DNA of 7,235 nucleotides from an uncultured Erysipelotrichaceae bacterium (GCA_910586285.1 CAJUGR010000092.1:1-7235), one strand, 5' to 3'; counted from the first letter of the stretch, positions 1 to 6,271 are shown. The notes: generated by a model not told the origin, from the sequence alone. Made by a program: numbers and translations.

Positions 1-813
1 CAACAATTCACCCGGCTGAATCTTATCTGAAGCCGGTATAGCAGTTGTAACTAAATTACCAGAAGCAAGCGATGCTCTTGCGACAGCATTGGCACGCACA
101 CTCCAAGTATACGTTTTTATTGGCGTATCCGGAGTGCCACAAGGCTGAATAACATTTTCTACCATTTTTATTGAACATAGCGATATGGTAAAGTTCTGAA
201 AGCCCTGATATATACTTATTGTTCCCGACATTCCGGTATAAGGGGAATCTGTATTTGTCATGCTGAATACCGGTGCTACTTCATACTCGGGATTATTTAC
301 GTTCTCTATTGGTAATTTCCCATTCCATTTAAAAAAGCTATGAGAAGGTGCCTGATATTCCGAATCATTCAAATGATTATTATCATTTACTACTCTTGCG
401 GATTGTACACCATATACGACATCCGGATCATTCAGCCACCAGCGTTGTGTTCCGGGAAAGTGATTATTTAAAGTGTCAGAAGAAACACTGCTTTGGATAT
501 CAGCATAGGACGGCATTCTGGTTGATTGAATAAAACTCGTGTTTCTTGAATCCGCAATTAATGGTACCGTATCATGAAAATCTACCGGAGTAGAAGTACT
601 GTTATAGTCTGCTAAAAAGTTACCATTAGTATCTAATGCAGTAAATGATTTCTGATTACTTAACTGTAACCTGCTGTATTGTTGCATTGTTATAGATGGA
701 AATACATTATTTGCTGCATATAAAGAATTCTTGCTTTTATCAAAGCACATACATCCTATTATTAACAAACTTGCAAAAATAAATATATGCAATGTTTTTC
801 TTTTCATTTTCAT
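1..813 (-). CDS. Unrecognised exported protein, N-terminal part (runs off the left edge)
   Basis: An uninterrupted frame of 271 codons reads leftward and is still open at base 1, so the C-terminus is missing. The N-terminus is a clear export signal: basic MKMKRK, then a hydrophobic stretch to about residue 23. Two processing sites are possible. LLIIGC resembles a lipobox, which would give a lipoprotein with Cys21. The alternative is signal peptidase I cleavage near SLYAA (about residues 30-35). The mature part is rich in Asn, Ser and Thr, with WW near residue 124 and a Cys pair about a dozen residues apart near 215-230. I recognise no domain. Two ATGs compete: 813, and 807 (MKRK...), which sits better after the GGAAAGGG ribosome site. 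Of 17 Ile codons I count 11 as ATA, unlike the flavodiiron gene (4 of about 40), which hints at foreign origin. Surface or secreted location is inferred from the signal alone. Confidence 0.8.
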   Translation of the reverse strand, partial: MKMKRKTLHIFIFASLLIIGCMCFDKSKNSLYAANNVFPSITMQQYSRLQLSNQKSFTALDTNGNFLADYNSTSTPVDFHDTVPLIADSRNTSFIQSTRMPSYADIQSSVSSDTLNNHFPGTQRWWLNDPDVVYGVQSARVVNDNNHLNDSEYQAPSHSFFKWNGKLPIENVNNPEYEVAPVFSMTNTDSPYTGMSGTISIYQGFQNFTISLCSIKMVENVIQPCGTPDTPIKTYTWSVRANAVARASLASGNLVTTAIPASDKIQPGELL

Positions 814-867
814 CGTCCCTTTCCAATTTAATCTCCAAATACAAACAGCCCTAAATGAAACCGCCTT

Positions 868-895
868 ATTTTACACTCAGAAACACACATATCAA
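868..895 (-). promoter_or_regulatory. Likely sigma-A promoter of the exported-protein gene
   Basis: On the minus strand, TTGATA (890-895) and TAAAAT (868-873) are separated by 16 bases, close to the housekeeping consensus. The -10 box lies about 55 bases upstream of the start codon. It suggests that the exported-protein gene can be transcribed separately from the genes upstream of it. Confidence 0.5.
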
Positions 896-941
896 TAAAT
901 TCTCTCTAATGAAATGTATCTTTCTGCTTAATAGTCCGTTA

Positions 942-1319
942 TCAAACAATGGATTGACAGTAATTGAAATATTCATTAACGTTAAGAAAATCATTTATGA
1001 CACTTTTTAAATGAATGAAACTATGACATGAAAATTTTGAAGATAACGCTTTGCTTATACTTGATTCCCAGAAATTATTTCCGATTTGATGATCGCTCGC
1101 TATCAGCTCTTTCATCGCGTTGTCTACATTTTTTGTTGCTGAATGAGTGCAAACTATGATTTTGAGGTTTCTGATCCTTCCGCAAAAATCCGCACCAGCA
1201 TGATAAAAACCTCCATTTATGCAATGATAAAAATTGGCATAGGCGACCATAAAAAATCCTACTAAAGTTACCAATGCCATTAATAATTTTTTCCACATAG
1301 GCCATTCATCCCTTCTCAT
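942..1319 (-). CDS. Small single-pass membrane or secreted protein, unknown function
   Basis: A 125-codon frame (118 if the ATG at 1298 is used) lies between the sigma gene and the exported-protein gene on the same strand. After a short N-terminus, MWKK begins a hydrophobic run at about residues 11-30 (LLMALVTLVGFFMVAYA) that fits a signal anchor or uncleaved signal peptide. The remaining ~95 residues are soluble, with Cys at 33, 46, 57, 98 and 121. I recognise no family. The start is uncertain: the 1319 ATG has only a weak upstream purine stretch. The AGAAGG at its own 5' end best serves an ATG at 1305 in another frame, but that frame gives a 76-residue Arg/Cys/Ser-rich product without a plausible fold, so I prefer this one. 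It may be a decayed gene. The gap to the upstream sigma stop is about 106 bases, so co-transcription with the sigma gene is possible but not shown. Confidence 0.45.
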   Translation of the reverse strand: MRRDEWPMWKKLLMALVTLVGFFMVAYANFYHCINGGFYHAGADFCGRIRNLKIIVCTHSATKNVDNAMKELIASDHQIGNNFWESSISKALSSKFSCHSFIHLKSVINDFLNVNEYFNYCQSIV

Positions 1320-1372
1320 TCTTGCATAATAAACTATAACTCTGACACATTCGTTATCAGAAAAGTTCTAGT

Positions 1373-1405
1373 CAAAGTAAAAAAAATTATTTTTTATTTT
1401 CTTTG
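1373..1405. repeat. Imperfect AT-rich inverted repeat after the sigma gene
   Basis: CAAAG at 1373-1377 pairs with CTTTG at 1401-1405, and the A-run and T-run between them pair with a few mismatches. It sits just past the sigma stop codon. It could be a weak terminator, but its stem is almost all A-T and no separate T-run follows it on the minus strand. Confidence 0.25.
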
Positions 1406-1425
1406 CATGAATGAGCCAAGCACCA

Positions 1426-2445
1426 TTAAAATTGTCGGTATATTTCTTCAAAATTCTTTATCCATTGATCCGCTTTTAATCGTTCCAAATATACGGAGGG
1501 AGTGGATACCATCTTACGATAAAGAGGCATTACCGATTCAAAATCTTCTTTGCTTTTTATTTTCATGTCATCACGACAACAAGCCCAATCCATTAACTGA
1601 AAATACAGTTCTCGAGCCTGCACATCTCTTACTGCTGTTTGGGTCGCTTGGGTTGATGACGGCGTATTACCACTTTGAAACTCTTGCGCCATCATAATGC
1701 CGCATCCGATGATCACAGCACACAATGAAGCTATGATCCAGTTCCAGCCGTTTTGTAAATGACTATCAGATTGCTTATGGGTTACCATCAGCACCTTTGG
1801 TAATGACATCTGTCGATACCAATACGCAAATAACGCTGCCAAAACACCGTCCTCTGCATAAAAGTTCAGTTTGATTTCGTTTTCTTGCTCATATTCCAGC
1901 ACCAAATCACGCAGATGATTTTTACCATACAGTAATCGTGTTTTCACTGTTCCTTCGGGAATCTCCAACATATCGGCAATCTCTTTCATGCTCATATGTT
2001 CAAAATAGCGCAGAATCAAAACTTCTCTTTGGGAAGGATTTAGTTGTCCCATCAAATGATGAATGATTTGTTGATCATTCAAATGATGCAGATTTTCCTC
2101 CGGCAACATATAGCTGCGTTTTTCCAAGACGTGATGTTGATACCATAAATCATCGTGATCCATTTCCACAGTCTTACGAGTACGAAATAAATTCTTGCAT
2201 TTGTTAATCACAATGCGATTCAGCCACGGTTTAAAATTTTCCGGTTCTTTTAACGTTGTGATGGACTTCTCCACCTGTACAAATGTTTCTTGGAGGATAT
2301 CTTTGGCATCGGCATCATTATGACACATCTCATAGGCGATAAAGTATACAAGCCGATAATACTGCTCATACAACTGATTGAATGCTTCTTCATTTCCGCT
2401 TTGTACTGCCATAATCAAAGATACATCAATTTTTTCCTTTTCCAT
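1426..2445 (-). CDS. ECF-type RNA polymerase sigma factor fused to a transmembrane segment and external tail
   Basis: This 339-residue protein starts as a standard ECF sigma-70 factor. The sigma-2 region spans about residues 15-90, with core-binding NDADAKDILQETFVQV at 43-58 and the FKPWLNRIVINKCKN helix at 71-85. After a linker comes sigma-4 at about 126-180: LNPSQREVLILRYFE, then the helix-turn-helix MSMKEIADMLEIPEGTVKTR (151-170). Typical ECF factors stop near 160-200 residues. This one continues through a linker to a hydrophobic stretch at about 234-253 (WNWIIASLCAVIIGCGIMMA), then a Ser/Thr/Gln-rich spacer and about 70 charged residues to the end. The sigma domains should be cytoplasmic and the tail outside. 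The start is firm: GGAGGAG lies five bases before ATG 2445. No separate anti-sigma gene is recognisable next to it, so the C-terminal part may hold or control the sigma factor (inference). Family assignment is strong; the signal and target genes are unknown. Confidence 0.9.
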   Translation of the reverse strand: MEKEKIDVSLIMAVQSGNEEAFNQLYEQYYRLVYFIAYEMCHNDADAKDILQETFVQVEKSITTLKEPENFKPWLNRIVINKCKNLFRTRKTVEMDHDDLWYQHHVLEKRSYMLPEENLHHLNDQQIIHHLMGQLNPSQREVLILRYFEHMSMKEIADMLEIPEGTVKTRLLYGKNHLRDLVLEYEQENEIKLNFYAEDGVLAALFAYWYRQMSLPKVLMVTHKQSDSHLQNGWNWIIASLCAVIIGCGIMMAQEFQSGNTPSSTQATQTAVRDVQARELYFQLMDWACCRDDMKIKSKEDFESVMPLYRKMVSTPSVYLERLKADQWIKNFEEIYRQF

Positions 2446-2465
2446 GTAGACTCCTCCTTTTTTTA

Positions 2466-2494
2466 ATCTTATGTCAATTTAATTTTTCTGTCAA
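2466..2494 (-). promoter_or_regulatory. Promoter of the sigma-factor gene
   Basis: On the minus strand, a perfect TTGACA (2489-2494) is followed after 17 bases by TAAGAT (2466-2471). Transcription would start only about 14 bases before the ATG, giving a very short leader made up mostly of the ribosome site. A second TTGACA lies inside the spacer, repeating the first at a 17-base step. The -35 is of housekeeping type, so self-activation by the ECF factor is not evident here. Confidence 0.6.
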
Positions 2495-2635
2495 CCGCAA
2501 TTATTTTACTAAATTCTTAAAAAATGTTTTACAAATATTTACAAAACAATTAAAAAGAGTATTTTTACTATACATTCATTATTTTTATTATAAGTAAAAT
2601 TAATATTTAAAATAATATTACTAAAATAATTTTAT
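2495..2635. other. Very AT-rich intergenic spacer
   Basis: About 140 bases made almost entirely of A and T separate the sigma promoter from the nagA terminator. No frame of useful length or convincing extra promoter was seen. Because it lies directly upstream of a strong -35 box, it could act as an UP-element or curved DNA for the sigma gene (inference). Confidence 0.5.
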
Positions 2636-2676
2636 AAAAAAGAAAAAAAAACCGAATGCCTTTTGACAATCGGTTT
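2636..2676 (-). terminator. Rho-independent terminator of nagA
   Basis: Read on the minus strand, AAACCGA (2670-2676) pairs with TCGGTTT (2649-2655). After one mismatch, four more pairs close on an AAAA loop. A long T-tract broken by one C follows (2636-2648). It begins about 20 bases after the nagA stop codon, so nagA transcription should end before the sigma gene. Confidence 0.85.
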
Positions 2677-2697
2677 CCTCATGATTTATTCAAATTT

Positions 2698-3837
2698 TTA
2701 AAATGCTTTTTGTCCTTTCACATAAGTCATAGAAACAGAATAATCATCATTTAAAACAACGATATCTGCATCATGACCGGCAACGAGTTTGCCCTTGCGA
2801 TCATCAATTTTCAATAACCGAGCGGGGTTGATAGTACAGGAATTTAAAGCGGCATCGAAAGGCACCATAGCTTTTTCTACCAATACTTTTAAACCTTCAT
2901 TTAATTTCAAGGTGGAACCGGCTAAATTCTTGGCTCCGGTTAAATGCGCAGAACCATCCGGATACAATTCAATCTCATTGCCGCCGAAGAGAACCTTTGT
3001 GCCAACCGGCAAACCTTTAACCATCAGAGCGTCAGAAATCATAATTGCATAATCACGACCTTTTGCTTGGAAGTACGAATTCAAAGCAGCAAGATGGGAA
3101 TGATTGCCATCACAAATGATTTCACCGTATACATCGCGCATGCGCATTGCTGCACCGACTAAACCCGGTTCACGATGATGTAGCGGTGTCATCCCGTTAA
3201 AGACATGGGTCATGCTTGAAGCACCGTTAGCCACTGCCATCATAGCTTCATCATAAGTCGCTGCGGAATGTCCGATACTGACAACTACACCATGTTCAGC
3301 ACAATATTTTGTCAAACGGAAATCTTCATCCTTTTCCGTTGCCATTGTAATGATCTTAATCAGTCCGTCAGCCGCCTTTTGATAGCGTTCAAATTGCTCT
3401 ATATCGGGTGCCACAATGCACTGTTCCGGTTGTGCGCCTTTGTATTTCATATCCAAATACGGGCCTTCAAAGTGAATACCGACAATCTCGGCACCTTCAT
3501 AGCCTTCCTTCACCACTTGTGCAACATTGGCTACGGCCTTAGTCAGCACCGCTTCTGTTTGTGTGATGGTTGTCGGACAGATGGAAGTGACTCCTTCCTC
3601 CGGGATGTTCTTCATCCACTTGCGTAAACCTTCGGGAGTGGCATCATTGGTATCCCAACCATAAGCCCCGTGCGTATGAATGTCAATCAATCCGGGAATG
3701 ATCCGCAAATCGCCATAATCGACATCTGCGCTCTTCGCTCCATATTTCAAAACATTCACGATTTTACCGTTATCGATCTCTAATTGCGCAGCTAAAAACT
3801 GCCCTAAGACCCAAACTCGCTTACTTTGAATGATCAT
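2698..3837 (-). CDS. nagA: N-acetylglucosamine-6-phosphate deacetylase
   Basis: This enzyme removes the acetyl group from GlcNAc-6-phosphate to give glucosamine-6-phosphate, in the cytoplasm, feeding amino-sugar catabolism or cell-wall recycling. It is an amidohydrolase-fold protein of normal family length (379 residues from ATG 3837). The frame also extends to a TTG at 3843, but that lies only two bases after GGAGG (3846-3850), whereas the ATG is eight bases away, so I chose the ATG. Motifs in order (ATG numbering): metal-site GLIDIHTHG (His54, His56), GIHFEGPYL with Glu124, SIGHSAA with His190, MTHVFNGM with His211, the substrate-binding DGNHSH near 243-248, and catalytic Asp269 in MISDALM. 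LAGST follows near 305. All key residues are present. It has its own promoter and terminator. nagB and sugar-transport genes are not in this window, which is somewhat unusual but not rare. Confidence 0.96.
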   Translation of the reverse strand: MIIQSKRVWVLGQFLAAQLEIDNGKIVNVLKYGAKSADVDYGDLRIIPGLIDIHTHGAYGWDTNDATPEGLRKWMKNIPEEGVTSICPTTITQTEAVLTKAVANVAQVVKEGYEGAEIVGIHFEGPYLDMKYKGAQPEQCIVAPDIEQFERYQKAADGLIKIITMATEKDEDFRLTKYCAEHGVVVSIGHSAATYDEAMMAVANGASSMTHVFNGMTPLHHREPGLVGAAMRMRDVYGEIICDGNHSHLAALNSYFQAKGRDYAIMISDALMVKGLPVGTKVLFGGNEIELYPDGSAHLTGAKNLAGSTLKLNEGLKVLVEKAMVPFDAALNSCTINPARLLKIDDRKGKLVAGHDADIVVLNDDYSVSMTYVKGQKAF

Positions 3838-3863
3838 GTTCAATTCCTCCTATTGTTAATGAT

Positions 3864-3869
3864 ATTATA
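3864..3869 (-). promoter_or_regulatory. -10 box of the nagA promoter
   Basis: On the minus strand a perfect TATAAT lies 26 bases upstream of the nagA ATG. The -35 is poor: TTCATG at 16-base spacing is the best candidate. A weak -35 could mean dependence on an activator, but no recognisable NagR/DasR-type or catabolite (cre) operator was seen by eye. Confidence 0.5.
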
Positions 3870-4012
3870 CACCAAAATTACCCATCATGAACATATCCAC
3901 TCAAAAAAACCGTTAAAAGCCCTTATGATTCAAAATGAACACAACGATCTCTGCGGTATGCTTGCTTATACTTGGTATTAAGCAGATGGATCTCTGTTTG
4001 CAGGGGTGGGTT

Positions 4013-4041
4013 AAAAAAAGCACATGGTTATGCCCACATGC
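4013..4041 (-). terminator. Terminator downstream of the decayed nuclease gene
   Basis: On the minus strand GCATGTGG (4034-4041) pairs with CCATGTGC (4020-4027) over a six-base loop, with two G-U pairs, and a run of seven T follows (4013-4019). It lies about 35 bases past the stop codon of the pseudogene at 4076 and fits as its original terminator. The stretch from about 3870 to 4012 holds nothing else I can identify. Confidence 0.6.
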
Positions 4042-4075
4042 CTTTTCGCTGCCGTTTTATAGAAATCATGGATAT

Positions 4076-4827
4076 CTATCGCATGATCTTTGCTTCTATC
4101 TCTTTCAGTTCTTCCTTCGATAAGGTCGGCAGATATTATGCTTTTTTTCCAGCGACATTTCTCCTACCTTAATCATTCTTTCCACCATAACTCTTATGGT
4201 ACGCCTTTCTGTCTCCTTTGTTGCTTCTCTGGCGGCATCATCCGCCGCTTCTTTTGTATAAACCTTTAAGACCTGTTCTTCATCAAATCACGTCATCTTC
4301 ATATCCACGACCTCCTGTTCTTTAATTTCAAGAGACTCTTTCAATACATTTCTGTTTTGGCAGATTCAGATTGTCTCTGTAACTGCCTGTTTCATATTTC
4401 CATATAATTTTCTTTGTTCACCATATACCTTGAAAAAAACGATATAGGAATCTTTTTCCTTTCACCGGTATAGATCACATACAGTTCGGGTTTTGGCAAG
4501 TTTGCTTTTCTGTTTCCGAACAGATTGATTGGTACGCTTGAAATACTCATGATACGTTTGAATCAGATACATCAAAGCACGAATGATGATGTTTACAGTC
4601 CAAGTGGCCTGACTTTCTGCTAACACCATTAAACGATTCCCGACAGAGAAACCCAAATCATTATAATCCGCATCAAAAAGAACATTATTGAGTGTAACAT
4701 CCGCAAGCTCGTCTTCTGTTGCTTTATCATCCTCAGGATGAAGTATCTTGTACTATGGAAGCAGATATTTTTTATCTTGAAATGAATTCGTAAAAACTCT
4801 GATCTGTGTTTTGGTCCTTTGCGCCAT
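4076..4827 (-). pseudogene. Decayed PD-(D/E)XK (Rpn-type) nuclease/transposase gene
   Basis: Fragments in two or more minus-strand frames line up, in order, with the PD-(D/E)XK 'Rpn family recombination-promoting nuclease/putative transposase' proteins as I know them. The original start is ATG 4827 (MAQRTK...), eight bases after GGGGAG. Then come HPED, the VTLNNVLFDADYNDLGF block, the LMVLAESQ catalytic strand with its E-x-Q, and YLIQTYHEYF. A frameshift near 4520-4532 moves the reading to LPKPELYVIYTGERKK. After an apparent internal deletion come KVYGEQRKLYG, NVLKESLEIKEQEVVD, FDEEQVL and the helical tail TKETERRTIRVMVERM. After another shift it ends TLSKEELKEIEAKIMR with TAG at 4076-4078. 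In-frame stops lie at 4753-4755 (where the family has LPWYK), 4366-4368 and 4288-4290. The damage is too extensive for sequencing error alone. No product is expected. Intact members are proposed to promote recombination. Confidence 0.85.
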
Positions 4828-4867
4828 TTTATCATCTCCCCTATCGCTGAATATCAGCTAAACTTTG

Positions 4868-4916
4868 TTTACGCATTTATTTTACGTAAAGTTTTACCAT
4901 TTGCAATTAGGGTAAA
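4868..4916. promoter_or_regulatory. Inverted repeats upstream of the flavodiiron promoter, possible operator
   Basis: TTTACG (4868-4873) faces CGTAAA (4885-4890), and the latter is part of a perfect ten-base palindrome TTTACGTAAA (4881-4890). A second pair, TTTACC (4893-4898) and GGTAAA (4911-4916), ends four bases before the -35 box of the flavodiiron gene. The position suits a regulator of that gene. The sequences do not match Rex, FNR or NsrR sites that I know, so the binding protein is unknown. Confidence 0.35.
4879..4906 (-). promoter_or_regulatory. Possible relic promoter of the decayed nuclease gene
   Basis: On the minus strand TTGCAA (4901-4906) and TAAAAT (4879-4884) are spaced by 16 bases and face the pseudogene start at 4827. 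They overlap the inverted repeats, making this a divergent control region with the plus-strand flavodiiron promoter. The match is moderate and the region is AT-rich, so chance is possible. Confidence 0.3.
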
Positions 4917-4920
4917 TCCA

Positions 4921-4949
4921 TAGACAAAAGGGATTTAATCAGATACAAT
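4921..4949 (+). promoter_or_regulatory. Promoter of the flavodiiron protein gene
   Basis: TAGACA (4921-4926, five of six matches to TTGACA) is followed by a 17-base spacer and TACAAT (4944-4949, five of six). The start codon is 27 bases past the -10 box, with AAGGAGG (4963-4969) seven bases before it. This is a near-ideal housekeeping promoter. Confidence 0.75.
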
Positions 4950-4976
4950 ATTACCGGTATTGAAGGAGGATTTTCT

Positions 4977-6182
4977 ATGAAACAAGCGATAAAAATAGCC
5001 GATCAAATTTATTGGGTCGGTGTTCATGATTTTAACTGTCGACATTTCCATGGTCATATGTTTCCGATCAGTGAGGGAACAACATATAATGCTTATTTGA
5101 TTGTCGATCAACAAATCACTGTCATTGATACCGTAGAAGCAGAATTCATGGACATCATGTTAGAACGAATTCGCTCGGTGATCGGTGATCAGCCTGTCGA
5201 TAATATCATCGTACAACACGGCGAACCGGATCATTCGGGCGGGTTCATGCGCTTCATGCAGGAATACCCGAATGCTCAACCTTATGCATCTCAAGCGGGT
5301 ATTCAGATTATGATGAAGCAGTATTTTAAGGAGTACCCTTATCAAAAAGTAAAAACGGGTGACACGCTGTGCATCGGCGAACGCCATCTCACCTTTATCG
5401 AGATGCCGCTGATTCACTGGCCGGATAATATGATGACTTACATCAAGGAAGATGAAGTACTGTTCTCCAATGATGCTTTCGGCCAGCATATCGCAAGCTA
5501 TGATCTTTATGATGATGCGCATGGTCAAGAAAAATGCCTGGATCGAGCCAAAGAATATTATGCGAATATCGTCATGCCGTATGGTGATCGCGTGGAAAAG
5601 AAATTAAACGACATCGCAGCGATGAATTTACCGATTGCTATGATCGCTCCCTCACATGGAATCATTTGGCGCTCTTACATCAAAGAATGCTTAGCTGCTT
5701 ATCATGACTTTGCGACCTTCCGATCAAAACCCAAAGTTGTCATCGTATATGAAAGTATTTGGAAGCACACCCAAGCCATGGCGGAAGCGATCGCGGAAGG
5801 AATCGGCCGCAGCGGCGTATGTGTTAAAGTATACAAGGAGTCACAAACAAACAGCGCCATCATCATGAAAGAGCTGTTGGATGCCAAAGCCGTTTTGGTA
5901 GGCAGCGGCTGTTATAACAATGAAATTGCCAGCAACATTGCCGGATTTTTAAACAGACTTGCCACTTGTCATATGAAAGGCAAAATCGGTTTGGGTTTTA
6001 CCTCTTATGGCTGGTATCGCAATACTGCTGCATCCATCAATCAAAAATTACAGGATGCCGGCATAACCTTAATCCGCGAAGAGTCCGTCATGCAAAATTA
6101 CACGCCGTCAGAAGCAGATCTGGATCAATTAAGCGAGTTGGGTGAACAAATTGCTGCTTTAATACGAAATGATGAAGCTTAA
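4977..6182 (+). CDS. fprA: Class A flavodiiron protein (O2/NO reductase)
   Basis: The 401-residue protein has the two-domain layout of class A flavodiiron proteins, cytoplasmic enzymes that reduce O2 to water and/or NO to N2O to protect anaerobes. The N-terminal beta-lactamase-like domain (about 1-248) carries the full diiron site: HGEPDH (His81, Glu83, Asp85, His86), His147 in LIHWPDNM, bridging Asp166 in FSNDAFG, and His227 in APSHGIIW. Spacings between ligands match the family. The C-terminal flavodoxin domain (about 252-401) starts with KVVIVYESIWKHTQAMAEAI, the FMN phosphate loop, then VLVGSGCYNNE and FTSYGWYRN around the flavin. There is no C-terminal rubredoxin or flavin-reductase extension and no rubredoxin gene beside it, so the electron donor is encoded elsewhere. 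The start is fixed by AAGGAGG. It appears monocistronic, with its own promoter and terminator and inverted repeats upstream. Preference for O2 or NO cannot be read from sequence; the symbol follows common use for the family. Confidence 0.96.
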   Translation: MKQAIKIADQIYWVGVHDFNCRHFHGHMFPISEGTTYNAYLIVDQQITVIDTVEAEFMDIMLERIRSVIGDQPVDNIIVQHGEPDHSGGFMRFMQEYPNAQPYASQAGIQIMMKQYFKEYPYQKVKTGDTLCIGERHLTFIEMPLIHWPDNMMTYIKEDEVLFSNDAFGQHIASYDLYDDAHGQEKCLDRAKEYYANIVMPYGDRVEKKLNDIAAMNLPIAMIAPSHGIIWRSYIKECLAAYHDFATFRSKPKVVIVYESIWKHTQAMAEAIAEGIGRSGVCVKVYKESQTNSAIIMKELLDAKAVLVGSGCYNNEIASNIAGFLNRLATCHMKGKIGLGFTSYGWYRNTAASINQKLQDAGITLIREESVMQNYTPSEADLDQLSELGEQIAALIRNDEA

Positions 6183-6217
6183 TTGAGATTTATCATCCCA
6201 CTTTACATAGGCGTTTT

Positions 6218-6242
6218 GCCCCTTCTTACAAGGGGCTTTTTT
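6218..6242 (+). terminator. Terminator of the flavodiiron gene
   Basis: GCCCCTT (6218-6224) pairs perfectly with AAGGGGC (6230-6236) over the loop CTTAC, followed by six T. It begins 35 bases after the stop codon. On the opposite strand the hairpin is not followed by a T-run, so it should work mainly for the plus-strand gene. Confidence 0.9.
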
Positions 6243-6255
6243 ATGCAAAAAAGCC
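6234..6255. repeat. 22-base inverted repeat between convergent genes
   Basis: GGCTTTTTT (6234-6242) and AAAAAAGCC (6247-6255) are perfect inverted copies around ATGC. The left arm reuses the end of the flavodiiron terminator. It may help end transcription of the minus-strand operon that converges here, since no conventional minus-strand terminator was found. Confidence 0.5.
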
Positions 6256-6271
6256 GATTTTGAAAGGAAGC

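Noticed and set aside
348..533. Plus-strand frame of 61 codons
   Set aside because: It lies wholly opposite the long exported-protein frame, has no ribosome site and has an unnatural composition.
1075..1305. Minus-strand 76-codon frame overlapping the small membrane protein
   Set aside because: It has a well-placed AGAAGG, but its product is rich in Arg, Cys, Ser and His with no plausible domain. The overlapping frame has a coherent membrane segment. Not fully excluded.
1407..1697. Plus-strand 96-codon frame
   Set aside because: It is antisense to the C-terminal part of the sigma gene, with no ribosome site.
3268..3627. Plus-strand 119-codon frame and similar frames across 2789-3162
   Set aside because: They lie opposite nagA, whose motifs are complete, so these are shadow frames.
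3935..4172. Two overlapping plus-strand frames in the gap after nagA
   Set aside because: There is no ribosome site, and they cross the terminator and the end of the decayed nuclease gene on the other strand.
4629..4835. Minus-strand 68-codon frame starting MIKWRKGPK
   Set aside because: It is the neighbouring frame of the nuclease pseudogene. The family-like sequence is in the frame starting at ATG 4827.
3844..4975. Possible small RNA, riboswitch or CRISPR array in the long gap
   Set aside because: No regularly spaced repeats and no recognisable riboswitch core were seen. The stretch is explained by the nagA promoter, a terminator, the pseudogene and the flavodiiron control region.
5160..5528. 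Minus-strand 122-codon frame
   Set aside because: It is antisense to the flavodiiron gene, whose diiron ligands lie in the plus-strand frame.
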